Positions 1-12,752 of a stretch of DNA of 64,000 nucleotides are shown here, in pieces. The stretch is taken from the NCBI GenBank assembly GCA_963556195.1, contig OY744519.1, positions 34,210,301 to 34,274,300 of the forward strand, written 5' to 3'. Below the pieces are notes generated by a model. The model was not told the origin of the DNA. It made no database searches and was given only the letters and a program-made list of their open reading frames with translations. The translations under genes and the position numbers were made by a program. Position 1 is the first letter of the stretch; every line of letters starts with the position of its first letter. The stretch is from Sepiola atlantica. Its lineage: Eukaryota; Mollusca; Cephalopoda; Sepiida; Sepiolidae.

Positions 1-319
1 ATTTAATTTCCACCATTTGGACTGCCTTATTTTTGAAAAACCTCTGAACGAAGCTTGTGAAAATACATCTGATGTTTGATGTAGATATTTTGACTCCTGA
101 TTCTACTTTAATCAATATTATTTCTAGCCGTACCTTGATGGGGTATTTCAACTTAAATATATGTTTTTGGCCGATACAATTTGTGTTGCATATATTTATT
201 TTTTGTTATTATGAATTCTATTATTAATGTTGTTTACTATTATTAGATTTTTATATTTTTATCTTTATGTTTTCAAAGTAAAGTTTTATTTACTCGCTGT
301 AATTCCACTGCGGTAATGC

Positions 320-364
320 TCCTCTGACGAGAAGAATTTTCTTTGAAATCCCATGGGTTAAGGA
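320..364 (+). ncRNA. Hammerhead-ribozyme-like motif, family A copy 1
   Basis: Seen in order: stem I 5' strand TCCT (320-323), core CTGACGA (324-330), a 5-bp stem II (331-335 with 340-344, including a G-U pair), GAAA (345-348), a short stem III using CCC and GGG (350-357), then TTA and the stem I partner AGGA (361-364). Position 7 of the CUGANGA core is free to vary in hammerheads, so C is acceptable there. A U-U mismatch in stem III and its very small loop weaken it. Activity is untested. Confidence 0.5.
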
Positions 365-444
365 CTTTCAATTACTTTACTTGAACTTTGAATTGTAATA
401 AAATTTGATTCGCACCTTATTTTATTCTTTCATTTTATCTAATG

Positions 445-445
<1 letters not shown>

Positions 446-479
<34 letters not shown>
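446..479. repeat. (TA)n microsatellite
   Basis: About 17 TA units. It separates the hammerhead-bearing repeat on the left from the 5S-derived fragment on the right. Confidence 0.95.
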
Positions 480-480
<1 letters not shown>

Positions 481-546
481 CAATGTAGAGCCTGTCCAGT
501 ACTTAAATGGGTGACCATTTTGGAATACCAGATGCTGTAAATAAAC
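480..546 (+). repeat. 5S rRNA-derived fragment (3' half)
   Basis: GAGCCTG, CAGTACTTAAATGGGTGACC and GGAATACCAGATGCTGTA follow the order and spacing of the 3' half of animal 5S rRNA (GGTTAGTACTTGGATGGG and GGGAATACCGGGTGCTGTA in typical sequences). The 5' half is missing and replaced by (TA)n. A second, better copy starts at 12759, also directly after (TA)n. This is a pseudogene or 5S-derived short element, not a functional 5S gene. Confidence 0.6.
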
Positions 547-1184
547 CCTCCACACAGGTGTATAAATGGGTACATTCTTGCTGAGAAATATAACTGAAGA
601 CAAACTAGCATTCTGTCACAGGGTGATTTAAACTACCCGTTCTACTTAATGCCTTTGCATTTTCCCACCCAATTGAGTGCCAGTGATTGGTTAATATGAA
701 AAATGTCTGGACTACTCAATTTATTTAGAAAACAAGGGAGGTAATCTATTTGCATAATATACTTTTTTATACTTTTGGTAGCAAGAAATTTACAAATTTG
801 TTTATGTGTATTTATTTTTGTAGGTATCTTGTATATAAATTCATATGAGGATAAAATACACAATATATCATAAAATGACGTGTCGTGGAAACGGAATGTA
901 TGAAAATACAGAAAGGAAAAACAATTAAAAGCAGGAAGAAATAAAAATCAAACGAGAGATTGACCGATTTCATTTGAATCAATGAACGTCTTCAGAAAAA
1001 GTGAAGATTTGAAATTTATTGAAAAACGGCAAAACATAGATAAGAAGACGCGAAATGGGATATTTTTGGTATGTGCATAACTATTTGAAACAATATGTGG
1101 CGCATACGAAAAAGCTCACCATCCCCATGCTTGATATATTACATTTAGGAACCATAAAACTTTCTTTTTTTATTATTATTCCAG

Positions 1185-1440
1185 ATATTACCTCTTGGAT
1201 AAAAATGAAATTGAGTGTTTAGATTTCATCGCTAGTGGCGTCTGTGGTTGCGTATATGTTGGTCAATACAAGAAGCAAAACGTGGCACTGAAATTCTATC
1301 AGCAATTGAATTCCCTGCATAATTCTGAAAAAAGCCGAGGGAGATCTTTGCATGATTCCTGGAAACAGAAAAGCGTAAAGAAATATGTTGACGCAAGAGA
1401 ATTCAAATACAACGTGGAGGAATTTGTTCAAGGAAAATTG
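1185..1440 (+). CDS. LRRK1: LRRK1-like exon: kinase N-lobe
   Basis: The acceptor is TTATTCCAG (to 1184) and the donor is GTGTGT (1441). One base completes a codon begun upstream, then the frame opens as YYLLDKNEIECLDF. It encodes the glycine loop, with Ala at the first glycine of GxGxxG, and the VALK lysine, then a Lys/Arg-rich insert before helix C. The reading frame continues in phase 0 into 3321. Confidence 0.8.
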
Positions 1441-4400
1441 GTGTGTTAAGAATTTATTTTTATTTTTGAAACTTATTTTATGATTTTGTTTCTTCTTTTA
1501 TTCTATGAACTACAATATTTGATATCCAATTTATAAATGATTGCACATGTATTGGGAATATTTTATTATTGTACATGTTACAAAATCTGTGTTTGTTATA
1601 TCATGATACAATACATATGACCAGGAAAGAAGGTTAACAAAAGAACAGTCATTATCAAGTGCATTTAACATTTATTAATAGTGGCTAGTGTTATATTAGT
1701 AATGCTGACAGGACATGAAAAGCATGTTACAGACAGCATGAAAATGCATCAATGTGAAAGCAATGGAAATAACAGAAAAACATGAATTTTAAATTAAGGA
1801 ATACATCTGTCCCATTACAATAATAAATGCATGAATGTTGGTATAACTTGACTGAGGATCGAAGCCTGGTTTCCTGGCCCATTAGCAAACACTCATACGA
1901 TTATGCCAAATGGGCCAATCAACAAAATGAATGTTAATAAGTAACATAGCTTTAATATTAGATAACATTTCTGAAACGAGATTTCTTCACCTTGCAGTCA
2001 TATATTTGTCATTGTACTCCTCTCAGATCCTGCATATCGACCTTCCTTAACCTCCAACCTCCCATGACCATGTATTTTCAGCTTTTCATTGTGTGCCGCC
2101 AAGAACATCCAATATATTACAGTCATATTTCAGAACATTTCTTGTTATTTACATTATTTATAAGTTTCAAGCTGTATTCCTCGTCTTGGTTGTTGATATT
2201 TTTACAACATTTCGACTGTTGCGCTGTTTGCCCTTCTTCAGATCATAGTTAAGCTTTCTAGTATCAGTTAAGATTTTCTTAAGTTCCTTTACCAAGGATG
2301 GAACTCAGAAAAGTTGAATAAGAATTCACTCTAGAATGTCTCTTAACAAACGTTTTTATCCACTTGGCCATGTGATGTGTTTTTTTGGAGGTGGGCGGAC
2401 ATTTATAAACCTGATGTCTGATATGATTTTTAGGCACATCCAAGCATTTCTATAAGAGGTTTTGTGCATCAGCCGGTCTGTCACACTTCAGGTTGAACTG
2501 GCATTTTCATCATTAAAGGCATATATTGAATGGACGTTTAAGGTTTTCATTGAGCTGTCATGGTTACGTTTGAGTTTTATTCTCCCCAAACGAGACATAT
2601 TGCCACTGAAGCAACTAACTATATTGAATAAAAAACCGGTTTGATTTCCCCAATTCTTTCTAGAATCAGGTACTTTGCCTCCCCCACCTCCTCGGTCGAG
2701 CCGGTGGTGGTGGTGGTGGGGGGTGGGGGGGGGTGTTGTCGACGATCTCCTCTGTGTGCGTTCGGCCGGAAAGTAGAATAGAAGAAAAAGAGAGAGAAAA
2801 AAGAGAGTGCGTGACTTTTTTTTTTATAGGGAGTCAAATGTGGTAGAGGCCAGATTTATAGGGTGGCAACCTAGGTGGGGAGTTGTGCAGCAAGATGTTT
2901 GTTCACATTACATTTAAAGTTCTTTGCAGTGTTGGTAGAAGACGAGTTCTTGCTGAGAGGATTTTACAGGATGGGGGGGGGGAGCAAAGATTGAGGCTCA
3001 GTCGAGCAGCTACGATGGAAATGTTAATAATGAAGGGAAAAACTAGCAACGTCTTTTCTGTGAGAAAATGGCTGTAGGTAAGAGAAGAGATCATCTCCCA
3101 CTAGATTGCCAAGTTGATTTTGTATTCTGTCAAGGCAAGAAAGAGTGTTTAGGGAAGCACCTCCCCAGATGTGGGAGCAGTATTCCATCTTAGGCCATAT
3201 TTGACTCTTATACACCTAATAATCACGTACTTATTTTATTTAATGTTGCTTGAGAATTTATGTTCCGTTCTCTCTCCAAAGTATTTACGCCATTTTCATT
3301 TTCAAAATTTTATATTTCAGCTGTTGCAGAAGCTTCATGAATTACAACATGAGGTTTTGTTATTAAGCCATCTAAATCACCCTTGTATCATTTCGCTGGT
3401 GGGCTTTATCCTAAAACCTCTCTGCATGGTTTTGGAACTGGCCCCCATGCGCAGCCTACGTCTTGTCATCAACAGTCACACAAACAAACACAATAAACAA
3501 GAAGTTTTATTTCCTAAGATGCTAACATACAGAATTCTCCTACAGGTAAGAAAAATTCCTCAACAGTGAAGAAACTAAACTAGGCGGAGGATCAACCAAT
3601 CAGTGTGACCCACTTGTTATATCTAATGACTATACTTCTCGTAACCTCCATTCTTACTTATGATCTGTCGACCAAGGCAACAGTCTATCAGTGGAATTAC
3701 AGGTAGATTGTGTAAGAAGTTTGTGCACAAGAAGGTTAAGAAATCAAAGACTGGTGAAAACTCAGATGTGGAGAAAATATATTTGGATGACGAGGCTATT
3801 GAGGTTGTTCATTCTTTATTTTGTTTTAACCTTTTCTTCTTTTTTCTTTCTGTCTTTCTTTCTTTCTTTCTGTACATTTTTTATCTTTCAAATTTTTCTT
3901 TCGTTATTTATTTTGTTTTACCCTTTTCTTCTTTTTTGCATTCTGTTTTTCTTTCTTTCTGTAATGCACAGAAAGAAAGAAAAACAGAAAGAAAAAAGAA
4001 GAAAAGGGTAAAACAAAATAAATAATGAAAGAAAAATTTGAAAGATAAAAAATGTACAGAAAGAAAGAAAGAAAGAAAATGGTGAAAACTCAGATGTGGA
4101 GAAAATATATTTGGATGAAGAGGCTATTGAGGTTGTTACCTTGGTTATACCATTGGAACACAGAGAGAAGCTGGTGCTAGTATGATTGCAAGAGTTAGAA
4201 ATGGATGGAGTATGTTCAGGGAACTTTTCCCATTACTGACTAGTAGAGCGTTATCACTGTCAACTAAGGGAAGAGTATATCAGACATGTGTGCACAGTAT
4301 GAGGACATATATAAAATCTCTCCAGTGAGAGTTGAGGACATGTGTTGCATGAAGAGAAATATTAGAATGATATGATGGATGTGTAATGTGAATCTTAAAG

Positions 4401-7400
4401 CCACGCTAAGGTTTGATGACCTTAGAGAAAGATTAAATCTGGGCAGTATAGGGAGATATATGCAGAACAGGAAACTTTGTTTGATTGAAAAAATAGATGA
4501 GAGTATTTGCTTGGGTTGGTAGATGTAGAGCAGTTAAGGTAGCAGGGTCAGTTGGCAGGGAAATACCAGGAAAAATATGGGAGGAAATGATAAGGATAGA
4601 TTTGAGAGAATGAGGGATATATAAAGATCTGACCATAGATAGGTTAGCTTGAAATTCAATTTCTAAAAGCTGTCCAACAAATGGCAGCATGTAAAAATGG
4701 ACGTTAAACTGATTATGATCACTAGAAGTAAGCCATTTTCTTTTCCCACACACAATGTACCCTACTCATACCTGACGAATATACCCTGTGAACCAAGTGC
4801 AAGAGAGATACACACAATTGCACTTAAAGGGACGGTTAGAATCCTAAAAAGATCTCTCGGTTGGAGTATCTGAAATAGCAGGTGTATGTCTGGCATCCAG
4901 TAGGATGCCCCATCCCAGCAAAAACAAAAAAATAAGAAAATTAAAAAAAAAAAACTAGTTTGTTGCTAAAAATGTTGTGGTCTGTTTTTCTGATACATCA
5001 GCAGGAAAAAAATTGTTGATAATAACCGGCAGGAAAAAAACAATTAATTTCTTGTCGTTCGCAAGATGCAATTGATTGATTGGCTGTTGGGTTTTACGGT
5101 ATGTCAACCCTCTTTCGGATCAGTTTGCCAAAACTGTACATATGTTTTGTAGATGAGGCCCTGATAGATATTACCATTACGGGTCAGAGTGGAGCCAGCT
5201 ATAGCGGTAACTAAGGAATGACTCCACATTCCACAGGACTCCCAAATGGAGACCTCACCATTGGAGGCAGTTTTGTGTCATACACAAGACGGTTTAGGGG
5301 AGAGTTTTAGTTGATATAGTTTTAATGCATTAGGTGAAAGTTATGTCAGAGGTTACATCGCCCGAAAAATTGTGAGAATAACATCCAAGATGAGAACAGT
5401 AGTCCAAATAATACAAATTATCAATCCTGATCTCAAAAATTCCAAAGAAGTCTACTTTTCATATATCCATGTATTAAGAAGTGTGATAGTGTGCATGTTT
5501 TGATGAGAACAGTAGTCCAAATAATAAAATTATCAATCCTGATCTCAAAAATTCCAAAGAAGTCTACTTTTCATATATCCATGTATTAAGAAGTGTGATA
5601 GTGTGCATTGCATGTTTTGATGAGAACAGTAGTCCAAATAATACAAATTATCAATCCTGATCTCAAAAATTCCAAAGAAGTCTACTTTTCATATATCCAT
5701 GTATTAAGAAGTGTGATAGTGTGCATTGCATGTTTTGATGAGAACAGTAGTCCAAATAATACAAATTATCAATCCTGATCTCAAAAATTCCAAAGAAGTC
5801 TACTTTTCATATATCCATGTATTAAGAAGTGTGATAGTGTGCATTGCATGTTTTGATGAGAACAGTAGTCCAAATAATACAAATTATCAATCCTGATCTC
5901 AAAAATTCCAAAGAAGTCTACTTTTCATATATCCATGTATTAAGAAGTGTGATAGTGTGCATTGCATGTTTTGATGAGAACAGTAGTCCAAATAATACAA
6001 ATTATCAATCCTGATCTCAAAAATTCCAAAGAAGTCTACTTTTCATATATCCATGTATTAAGAAGTGTGATAGTGTGCATTGCATGTTTTGATGAGAACA
6101 GTAGTCCAAATAATACAAATTATCAATCCTGATCTCAAAAATTCCAAAGAAGTCTACTTTTCATATATCCATGTATTAAGAAGTGTGATAGTGTGCATTG
6201 CATGTTTTGATGAGAACAGTAGTCCAAATGATACAAATTATCAATCCTGATCTCAAAAATTCCAAAGAAGTCTACTTTTCATATATCCATGTATTAAGAA
6301 GTGTGATAGTGTGCATTGCATGTTTTGATGAGAACAGTAGTCCAAATAATACAAATTATCAATCCTGATCTCAAAAATTCCAAAGAAGTCTACTTTTCAT
6401 ATATCCATGTATTAAGAAGTGTGATAGTGTGCATTGCATGTTTTGATGAGAACAGTAGTCCAAATAATAAAATTATCAATCCTGATCTAAAAAATTCCAA
6501 AGAAGTCTACTTTTCATATATCCATGTATTAAGAAGTGTGATAGTGTGCATTGCATGTTTTGATGAGAACAGTAGTCCAAATGATACAAATTATCAATCC
6601 TGATCTCAAAAATTCCAAAGAAGTCTACTTTTCATATATCCATGTATTAAGAAGTGTGATAGTGTGCATTGCATGTTTTGATGAGAACAGTAGTCCAAAT
6701 AATACAAATTATCAATCCTGATCTAAAAAATTCCAAAGAAGTCTACTTTTCATATATCCATGTATTAAGAAGTGTGATAGTGTGCATTGCATGTTTTGAT
6801 GAGAACAGTAGTCCAAATAATAAAATTATCAATCCTGATCTCAAAAATTCCAAAGAAGTCTACTTTTCATATATCCATGTATTAAGAAGTGTGATAGTGT
6901 GCATTGCATGTTTTGATGAGAACAGTAGTCCAAATAATACAAATTATCAATCCTGATCTCAAAAATTCCAAAGAAGTCTACTTTTCATATATCCATGTAT
7001 TAAGAAGTGTGATAGTGTGCATTGCATGTTTTGATAGGAACAGTAGTCCAAATAATACAAATTATCAATCCTGATCTCAAAAATTCCAAAGAAGTCTACT
7101 TTTCATATATCCATGTATTAAGAAGTGTGATAGTGTGCATTGCATGTTTTGATGAGAACAGTAGTCCAAATAATACAAATTATCAATCCTGATCTCAAAA
7201 ATTCCAAAGAAGTCTACTTTTCATATATCCATGTATTAAGAAGTGTGATAGTGTGCATTGCATGTTTTGATGAGAACAGTAGTCCAAATAATAAAATTAT
7301 CAATCCTGATCTCAAAAATTCCAAAGAAGTCTACTTTTCATATATCCATGTATTAAGAAGTGTGATAGTGTGCATTGCATGTTTTGATGAGAACAGTAGT

Positions 7401-9068
7401 CCAAATAATAAAATTATCAATCCTGATCTAAAAAATTCCAAAGAAGTCTACTTTTCATATATCCATGTATTAAGAAGTGTGATAGTGTGCATTGCATGTT
7501 TTGATGAGAACAGTAGTCCAAATAATACAAATTATCAATCCTGATCTCAAAAATTCCAAAGAAGTCTACTTTTCATATATCCATGTATTAAGAAGTGTGA
7601 TAGTGTGCATTGCATGTTTTGATGAGAACAGTAGTCCAAATAATACAAATTATCAATCCTGATCTCAAAAATTCCAAAGAAGTCTACTTTTCATATATCC
7701 ATGTATTAAGAAGTGTGATAGTGTGCATTGCATGTTTTGATGAGAACAGTAGTCCAAATAATACAAATTATCAATCCTGATCTCAAAAATTCCAAAGAAG
7801 TCTACTTTTCATATATCCATGTATTAAGAAGTGTGATAGTGTGCAGTGCATGTTTTGATGAGAACAGTAGGTATTCAACGAACGCTGTAATCACCAATAA
7901 AAATTATTACATAAGAATACATTAAATATTTAGGTGATAAAAATAGTACATATTTCTAGACAGGGCGTCTTGGTCAAATGGTGAAGACGCTGGACTATAG
8001 ACATCAATATCAAAGGTTCGATCCTTGTCTAGCCATAAACACGATCCTGTGAGCCAGAAACACGTGTCTATATATTACTTTTATGTATGTATAAAATTAA
8101 TAAAAATGTATATATTAACGAAAAATACGTCCTATAAAGTTAAGGGCGACTAATAATGCAATTTTCTGCATTTATATCACTTAGGAAGTGAGACAATCGA
8201 AATAATAGTAAGCAAAAAAACAACGAACGCTGTAATCACCAATAAAAATAATTACATAAAAATACAATAATTATTTTGTTGATAGTCATAAACTGGATAT
8301 GCAAATTGTTAAAATCATTGTTAATTGTTTCTACTCTGCTTGGTGTCTGTCACAAGGCCGCTTTTCCTTTTTTTTCTTCCTTTAATAAGGATTGTTTGCC
8401 CTATATCAAGTATAGTAATGTTGTTTATCAGTTTAAATGCCAGTGTGATGCTGGTTATATAGGGTGAACTTGCATTTGCAGACCCATATAAACTAGCACG
8501 TTCCATCCAAAGTCCGACAGGGAATGGCAGGATCCTTGTGTACCCCTTCCCCCTCGACCTTGGACTCTGCTATTGGACAAAACTTGGTTAAAAATCTGTG
8601 CTGTGCCCAAAACTATAAAATGGAGTCTTTTGACGTCTTACACAGAGCAGATTCCAAGAACCATTTGAAAATTTTGGAGTCTGTCTCTATTGCCATTCAT
8701 AAACCTTCTTTATGCCAGCAGAAGAAATTTATCAGATCATTAAATCTCTTTGGGGAACTTTGACCCCTTTCCCAGTATGTATATATACACACACACTGGG
8801 GGAGGGGGTCAAAGTATATATATAATAATCCAGGTAAAACATCCACAGGGTAGCAATCCAAAGAATTTCAACCGGGTTTATAAAAAGTGCTCAATATCAA
8901 ATAGAGCTTTAATATATGATTATTTTTATTTACTCAGACATGTACAAAATCTGCAACACTGGCATAAATATGATCTACGGTTAAGATCGGATTCTAACTC
9001 TGCCTGATGAGATCTCAGTTTATAATAGCTGTTGATCGATAACATCGACATGTCAGTGTCACAGATTT

Positions 9069-9124
<56 letters not shown>

Positions 9125-11831
9125 GATGTAACAGGGTACCCAACTCGTCTCTATGCACCGTGTGGATCGCCGGCCACTCATGTACAGGTGTTTGATATAA
9201 CAAGGTACCCCACTCGTGTCTCGGTCTCTCTGCAACAGATCTTGCCAGACTGTGAACACTCTTCAGCCGATCGTCGTAGTGGCAATAAAAAAAATATGTC
9301 GATCGAAATTCCTCTAGGCTGGGATGACGACGATGATGATGATGGTTTCGTTGATCTCGTCTCTCGTCCAATTCCCACGTTGAAACTGTTGATATCAGCG
9401 AGCGAACACTGGGCGATCAGCAGTCGGCTGACTCCGTAAGGCAGAATATTATTCAAGCAGAACAAAGGGACAATAATAATGCAACAACTCGGTGGGGTCT
9501 TTTTGTATGAAAAGTAATTATTAACAAAGATAAAAGAATTGTTTTAACATTAGGTTGATGTCTGCCGTGTTCGTAAAAGACTGTCGCGCTAAGCTATTCG
9601 CTGTCTCTGTATGTGTGTGCGAATTTGTTTACAATCGTTATTTAGTCACAAATTAACTTATCTAAGGAAAACGAGAATGAGTTTGTCCGGTTCTCTATTC
9701 ATCGTCGAGCCGCATGCGTCTCTCTCTATACCAGCTCGTCTGTCCTCGAAACGAGAAGGCCGAATGCCGACCTTCTCGTTCGGTGGTCTCTTTCATTCTG
9801 TCGTCTCCTTGTTCTCCCAAAACGTACCTTCTCCTATTGAAAATGTCCATCGCTACACATTCCTCCTCTCCCATCTTTCTATCTACGTCTCTTCCTTTCT
9901 TGGGGTTTGGAGGCGGGCGCGCCCTCCTCCACGACACCAATAAATGAGATTCTCTCTCTCTGTTATTTAGAGTGATGATAAAACAATTACTCTTTGTCTT
10001 TCGCTGTGGGGCAGAGGTCGTCTGCCCTAATTAATGACGACAGCCTAGATGATTAAGTTGTCCAGCTCGCGCGGGCCTCCTGCCAACGCTGTCTCTGAAA
10101 TAAAATGGGTTTTGGTTATCTCTGAGTTAATATCTGGTCGGCGTATCCCTTGTGTGGCGATTATCAGGTTTGACACCATACATGACATGCCAGACGATCT
10201 GACGCCTTAAACCAGTTTGTTTGAATAGCTGATTTCACGTCGAATATATATACTAGTCGTATATCTCCACTTCGTTCTATGCAGGGTCTAGCATCATCAC
10301 TAAGATGCATATTAGCGCATAACTAGGGTACCTAATCCCCATAGGCCCCGGCTACTTTGTCACACTATAAGAATACCCATTTCAAGATAGGTAAAATTAA
10401 TAAAATTAATTCCTCAAACAAAACAGTTTTGCACTACTAATGTTTCCTTTACGAAGATTAAAATAACATTTTGTTTACAATAGCTTTCACTAATATCTGC
10501 TGAAACGTGTTGACTATTTGATATTGCTTCCCTGACTTCTCTGACGGTCTGTACCGATCCCTTTTAATATAAAACATATGGGATCCTAAAGCTTGTTATT
10601 AATCTTCTTTTTATTTACTAACGAGACACCACTTATCATGGCTAAAAGACACTCAAATGTGAGGGGTAATGAGATGAATAGATTGTTAGTTGAATTATGA
10701 AGAATATTATGAGAGGATTGAAAAGAGCGAATGGAATGAATAAAATCTGATTACTTATGAGGACGATTATTATTTCAAAACGAATTTTATTAACAGTAAC
10801 TTATACAGATTGATATAGAAAGCACCGGATTTATTGACATTGGATTAGAAGATGACCATGTTGTAATCTGTAAGGAAGCAATCCCATGGTAATGTGGGAA
10901 GTTATTGGTAGTTGTAAACATATCATGAAACTTTCGTCTTTTTTTTCATTTGGAGCCTCTGTTTGCACAAAATGTGATTATTTTTTAAAGATGTCATTCT
11001 GAGGCATGTCTTATTTGTGTGCGTTCATGTTATGTGTTCATAAATATAGGATTTAACTATGTTTTGATCTTCATCCAGTAAATTCCTCGTCTCGTAAATT
11101 CAAAAATCTTTTTTGCCGTTTATGAAATTATTATTTTTTTTTTTTTAAACAACATTTCAGGTAGCGGAAGGTGTGAACTATCTCCATCAGAAAGGAATCA
11201 TTTACCGTGATCTGAAGACGGATAACATTTTAGTTTGGTCCCTGGATTTGGATAGCAAAGTCAATGTGAAACTCTCTGATTACAATTTTTCAAGATATTC
11301 CACTTCAAAAGGTATGGTTACACCAGCAGGCACTCCTGGATATCAAGCTCCAGAAATATTGGCCAAGCACATCTATAATGATAAGGTATGTAAAAAAAAC
11401 CCTCCTTTTCACATGAAAAATTTACTAATTTATATATCTATACAAGGTATGTAAAAAATGTATCTTTTCATGAAAATCTATTTATATATATTTGTGGGTT
11501 TTACAAAAAAATATACATTTTTTATAATATCCGAAAATGTTCCAAACTGCATTGCAAGCTCAATGAAGTTGCATTACAAGCTTCAGAGCACATATATATA
11601 TATATTACAGGTGCATTCCAATGACCAAAGGAACAATCAATCCATACCTTTCATCTGTTCTTTCATTTTCTTAGTCTTCATATTTCGTTGGAGGACCACA
11701 ATCATAGTTTTGTTCTGTTCTTTCAATCTTTGTCCTTGTCTTACAGGCAAACAAAATGCTCTTAATATGTTTATATTGTATTTTTTCCCCGAAATTAATA
11801 CTTTCTATACATCGTGCGTGCGTTTTGCAGC

Positions 11832-11869
<38 letters not shown>

Positions 11870-12251
11870 TATAGATCCGAAGTAAACACATTTATGACAT
11901 ATTCATTTGCATATGTTCTAAGATTTCAACATAAACAACAGTTTCGTGTACGATCGTTTCTGAGACCATATTGATTTTTATTGATATCAATTCTCTTCAT
12001 CAGCGCAGGTTATAGACACCAAGTTCGAAGTTAAGACATAGCACTAGAGTATAGTTTACTCTCAGTTATACAGCAATTCAAGATGTTGGGGGGGGGGTTG
12101 TGATATGATAATTACAATCCACTTCAAATAGCATAGAAAGCAATGAAATCGAACATACAAAGGGACACAATAAGGGAAATAAAGACTCTAAAGTACAGGT
12201 ATAGAAAAAACATACAATATAGAAAAATAATTTTTTTTTCCAAAACATATG

Positions 12252-12293
<42 letters not shown>

Positions 12294-12695
12294 TATATAT
12301 ATAATATAATAATAATTATTCAGAAAATATTCCAGATTTCATTCAAAAACACTTTATTATTAGACAATAGTTTCTGCTTATTCTGAAAATATATATTTTA
12401 ATGGTATACAAAATATCATAAAGACTTACGAAAAGGCTTCATCAGTGTACATTCGCCACAATCAGGCTGAAGAAAAAATCAAAATTCAATCGTATTTATT
12501 TAATTTATATATCTATTTTTAATTTTATTTTTGCACTCGGACCAAAAGAAAAACCTTTCTTTAACCCTATTCACTTGTAGGTAAAAGTTTAAAATATATC
12601 ATGACAATCGAATATTTTTAACTTTTTCCTTTCAAAATGTTCATACTTGATCTATAAAAACAATAAACTAAACTGCATATATAAATTAATAACCA

Positions 12696-12752
<57 letters not shown>

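Larger units (their letters stand above)
1..479 (+). mobile_element. Penelope-like element end (probable) running into (TA)n
   Basis: There is no coding frame here. The segment carries a hammerhead-like motif at 320-364 and ends in a (TA)n tract. The same motif family recurs at 18539-18586 inside a palindrome next to another (TA)n tract. Known Penelope-like elements carry hammerhead ribozymes in their terminal repeats, so I infer a truncated non-coding end of such an element. It lies in the LRRK1 intron upstream of the first exon seen. Confidence 0.4.

Noticed and set aside
1..1184. An upstream LRRK1 exon before 1185
   Set aside because: No frame matched the COR domain or the kinase start; the region is repeat-derived intron.
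5389..7870. CRISPR array
   Set aside because: Units are contiguous and near-identical with no unique spacers, and the genome is eukaryotic.
6316..7925. Long repeated open frames (95-134 codons) reading MHVLMRTVVQII... and CFDENSSPN...
   Set aside because: They are products of the 118-bp satellite; 117-bp units keep frame by chance. No start context, no domain.
7958..8030. Functional tRNA gene
   Set aside because: Anticodon and T stems do not pair, so reported as a SINE head.
9015..9465. Overlapping long frames on both strands around the (TA)n tract
   Set aside because: Driven by the IYIYIY translation of (TA)n and higher GC; no conserved domain.
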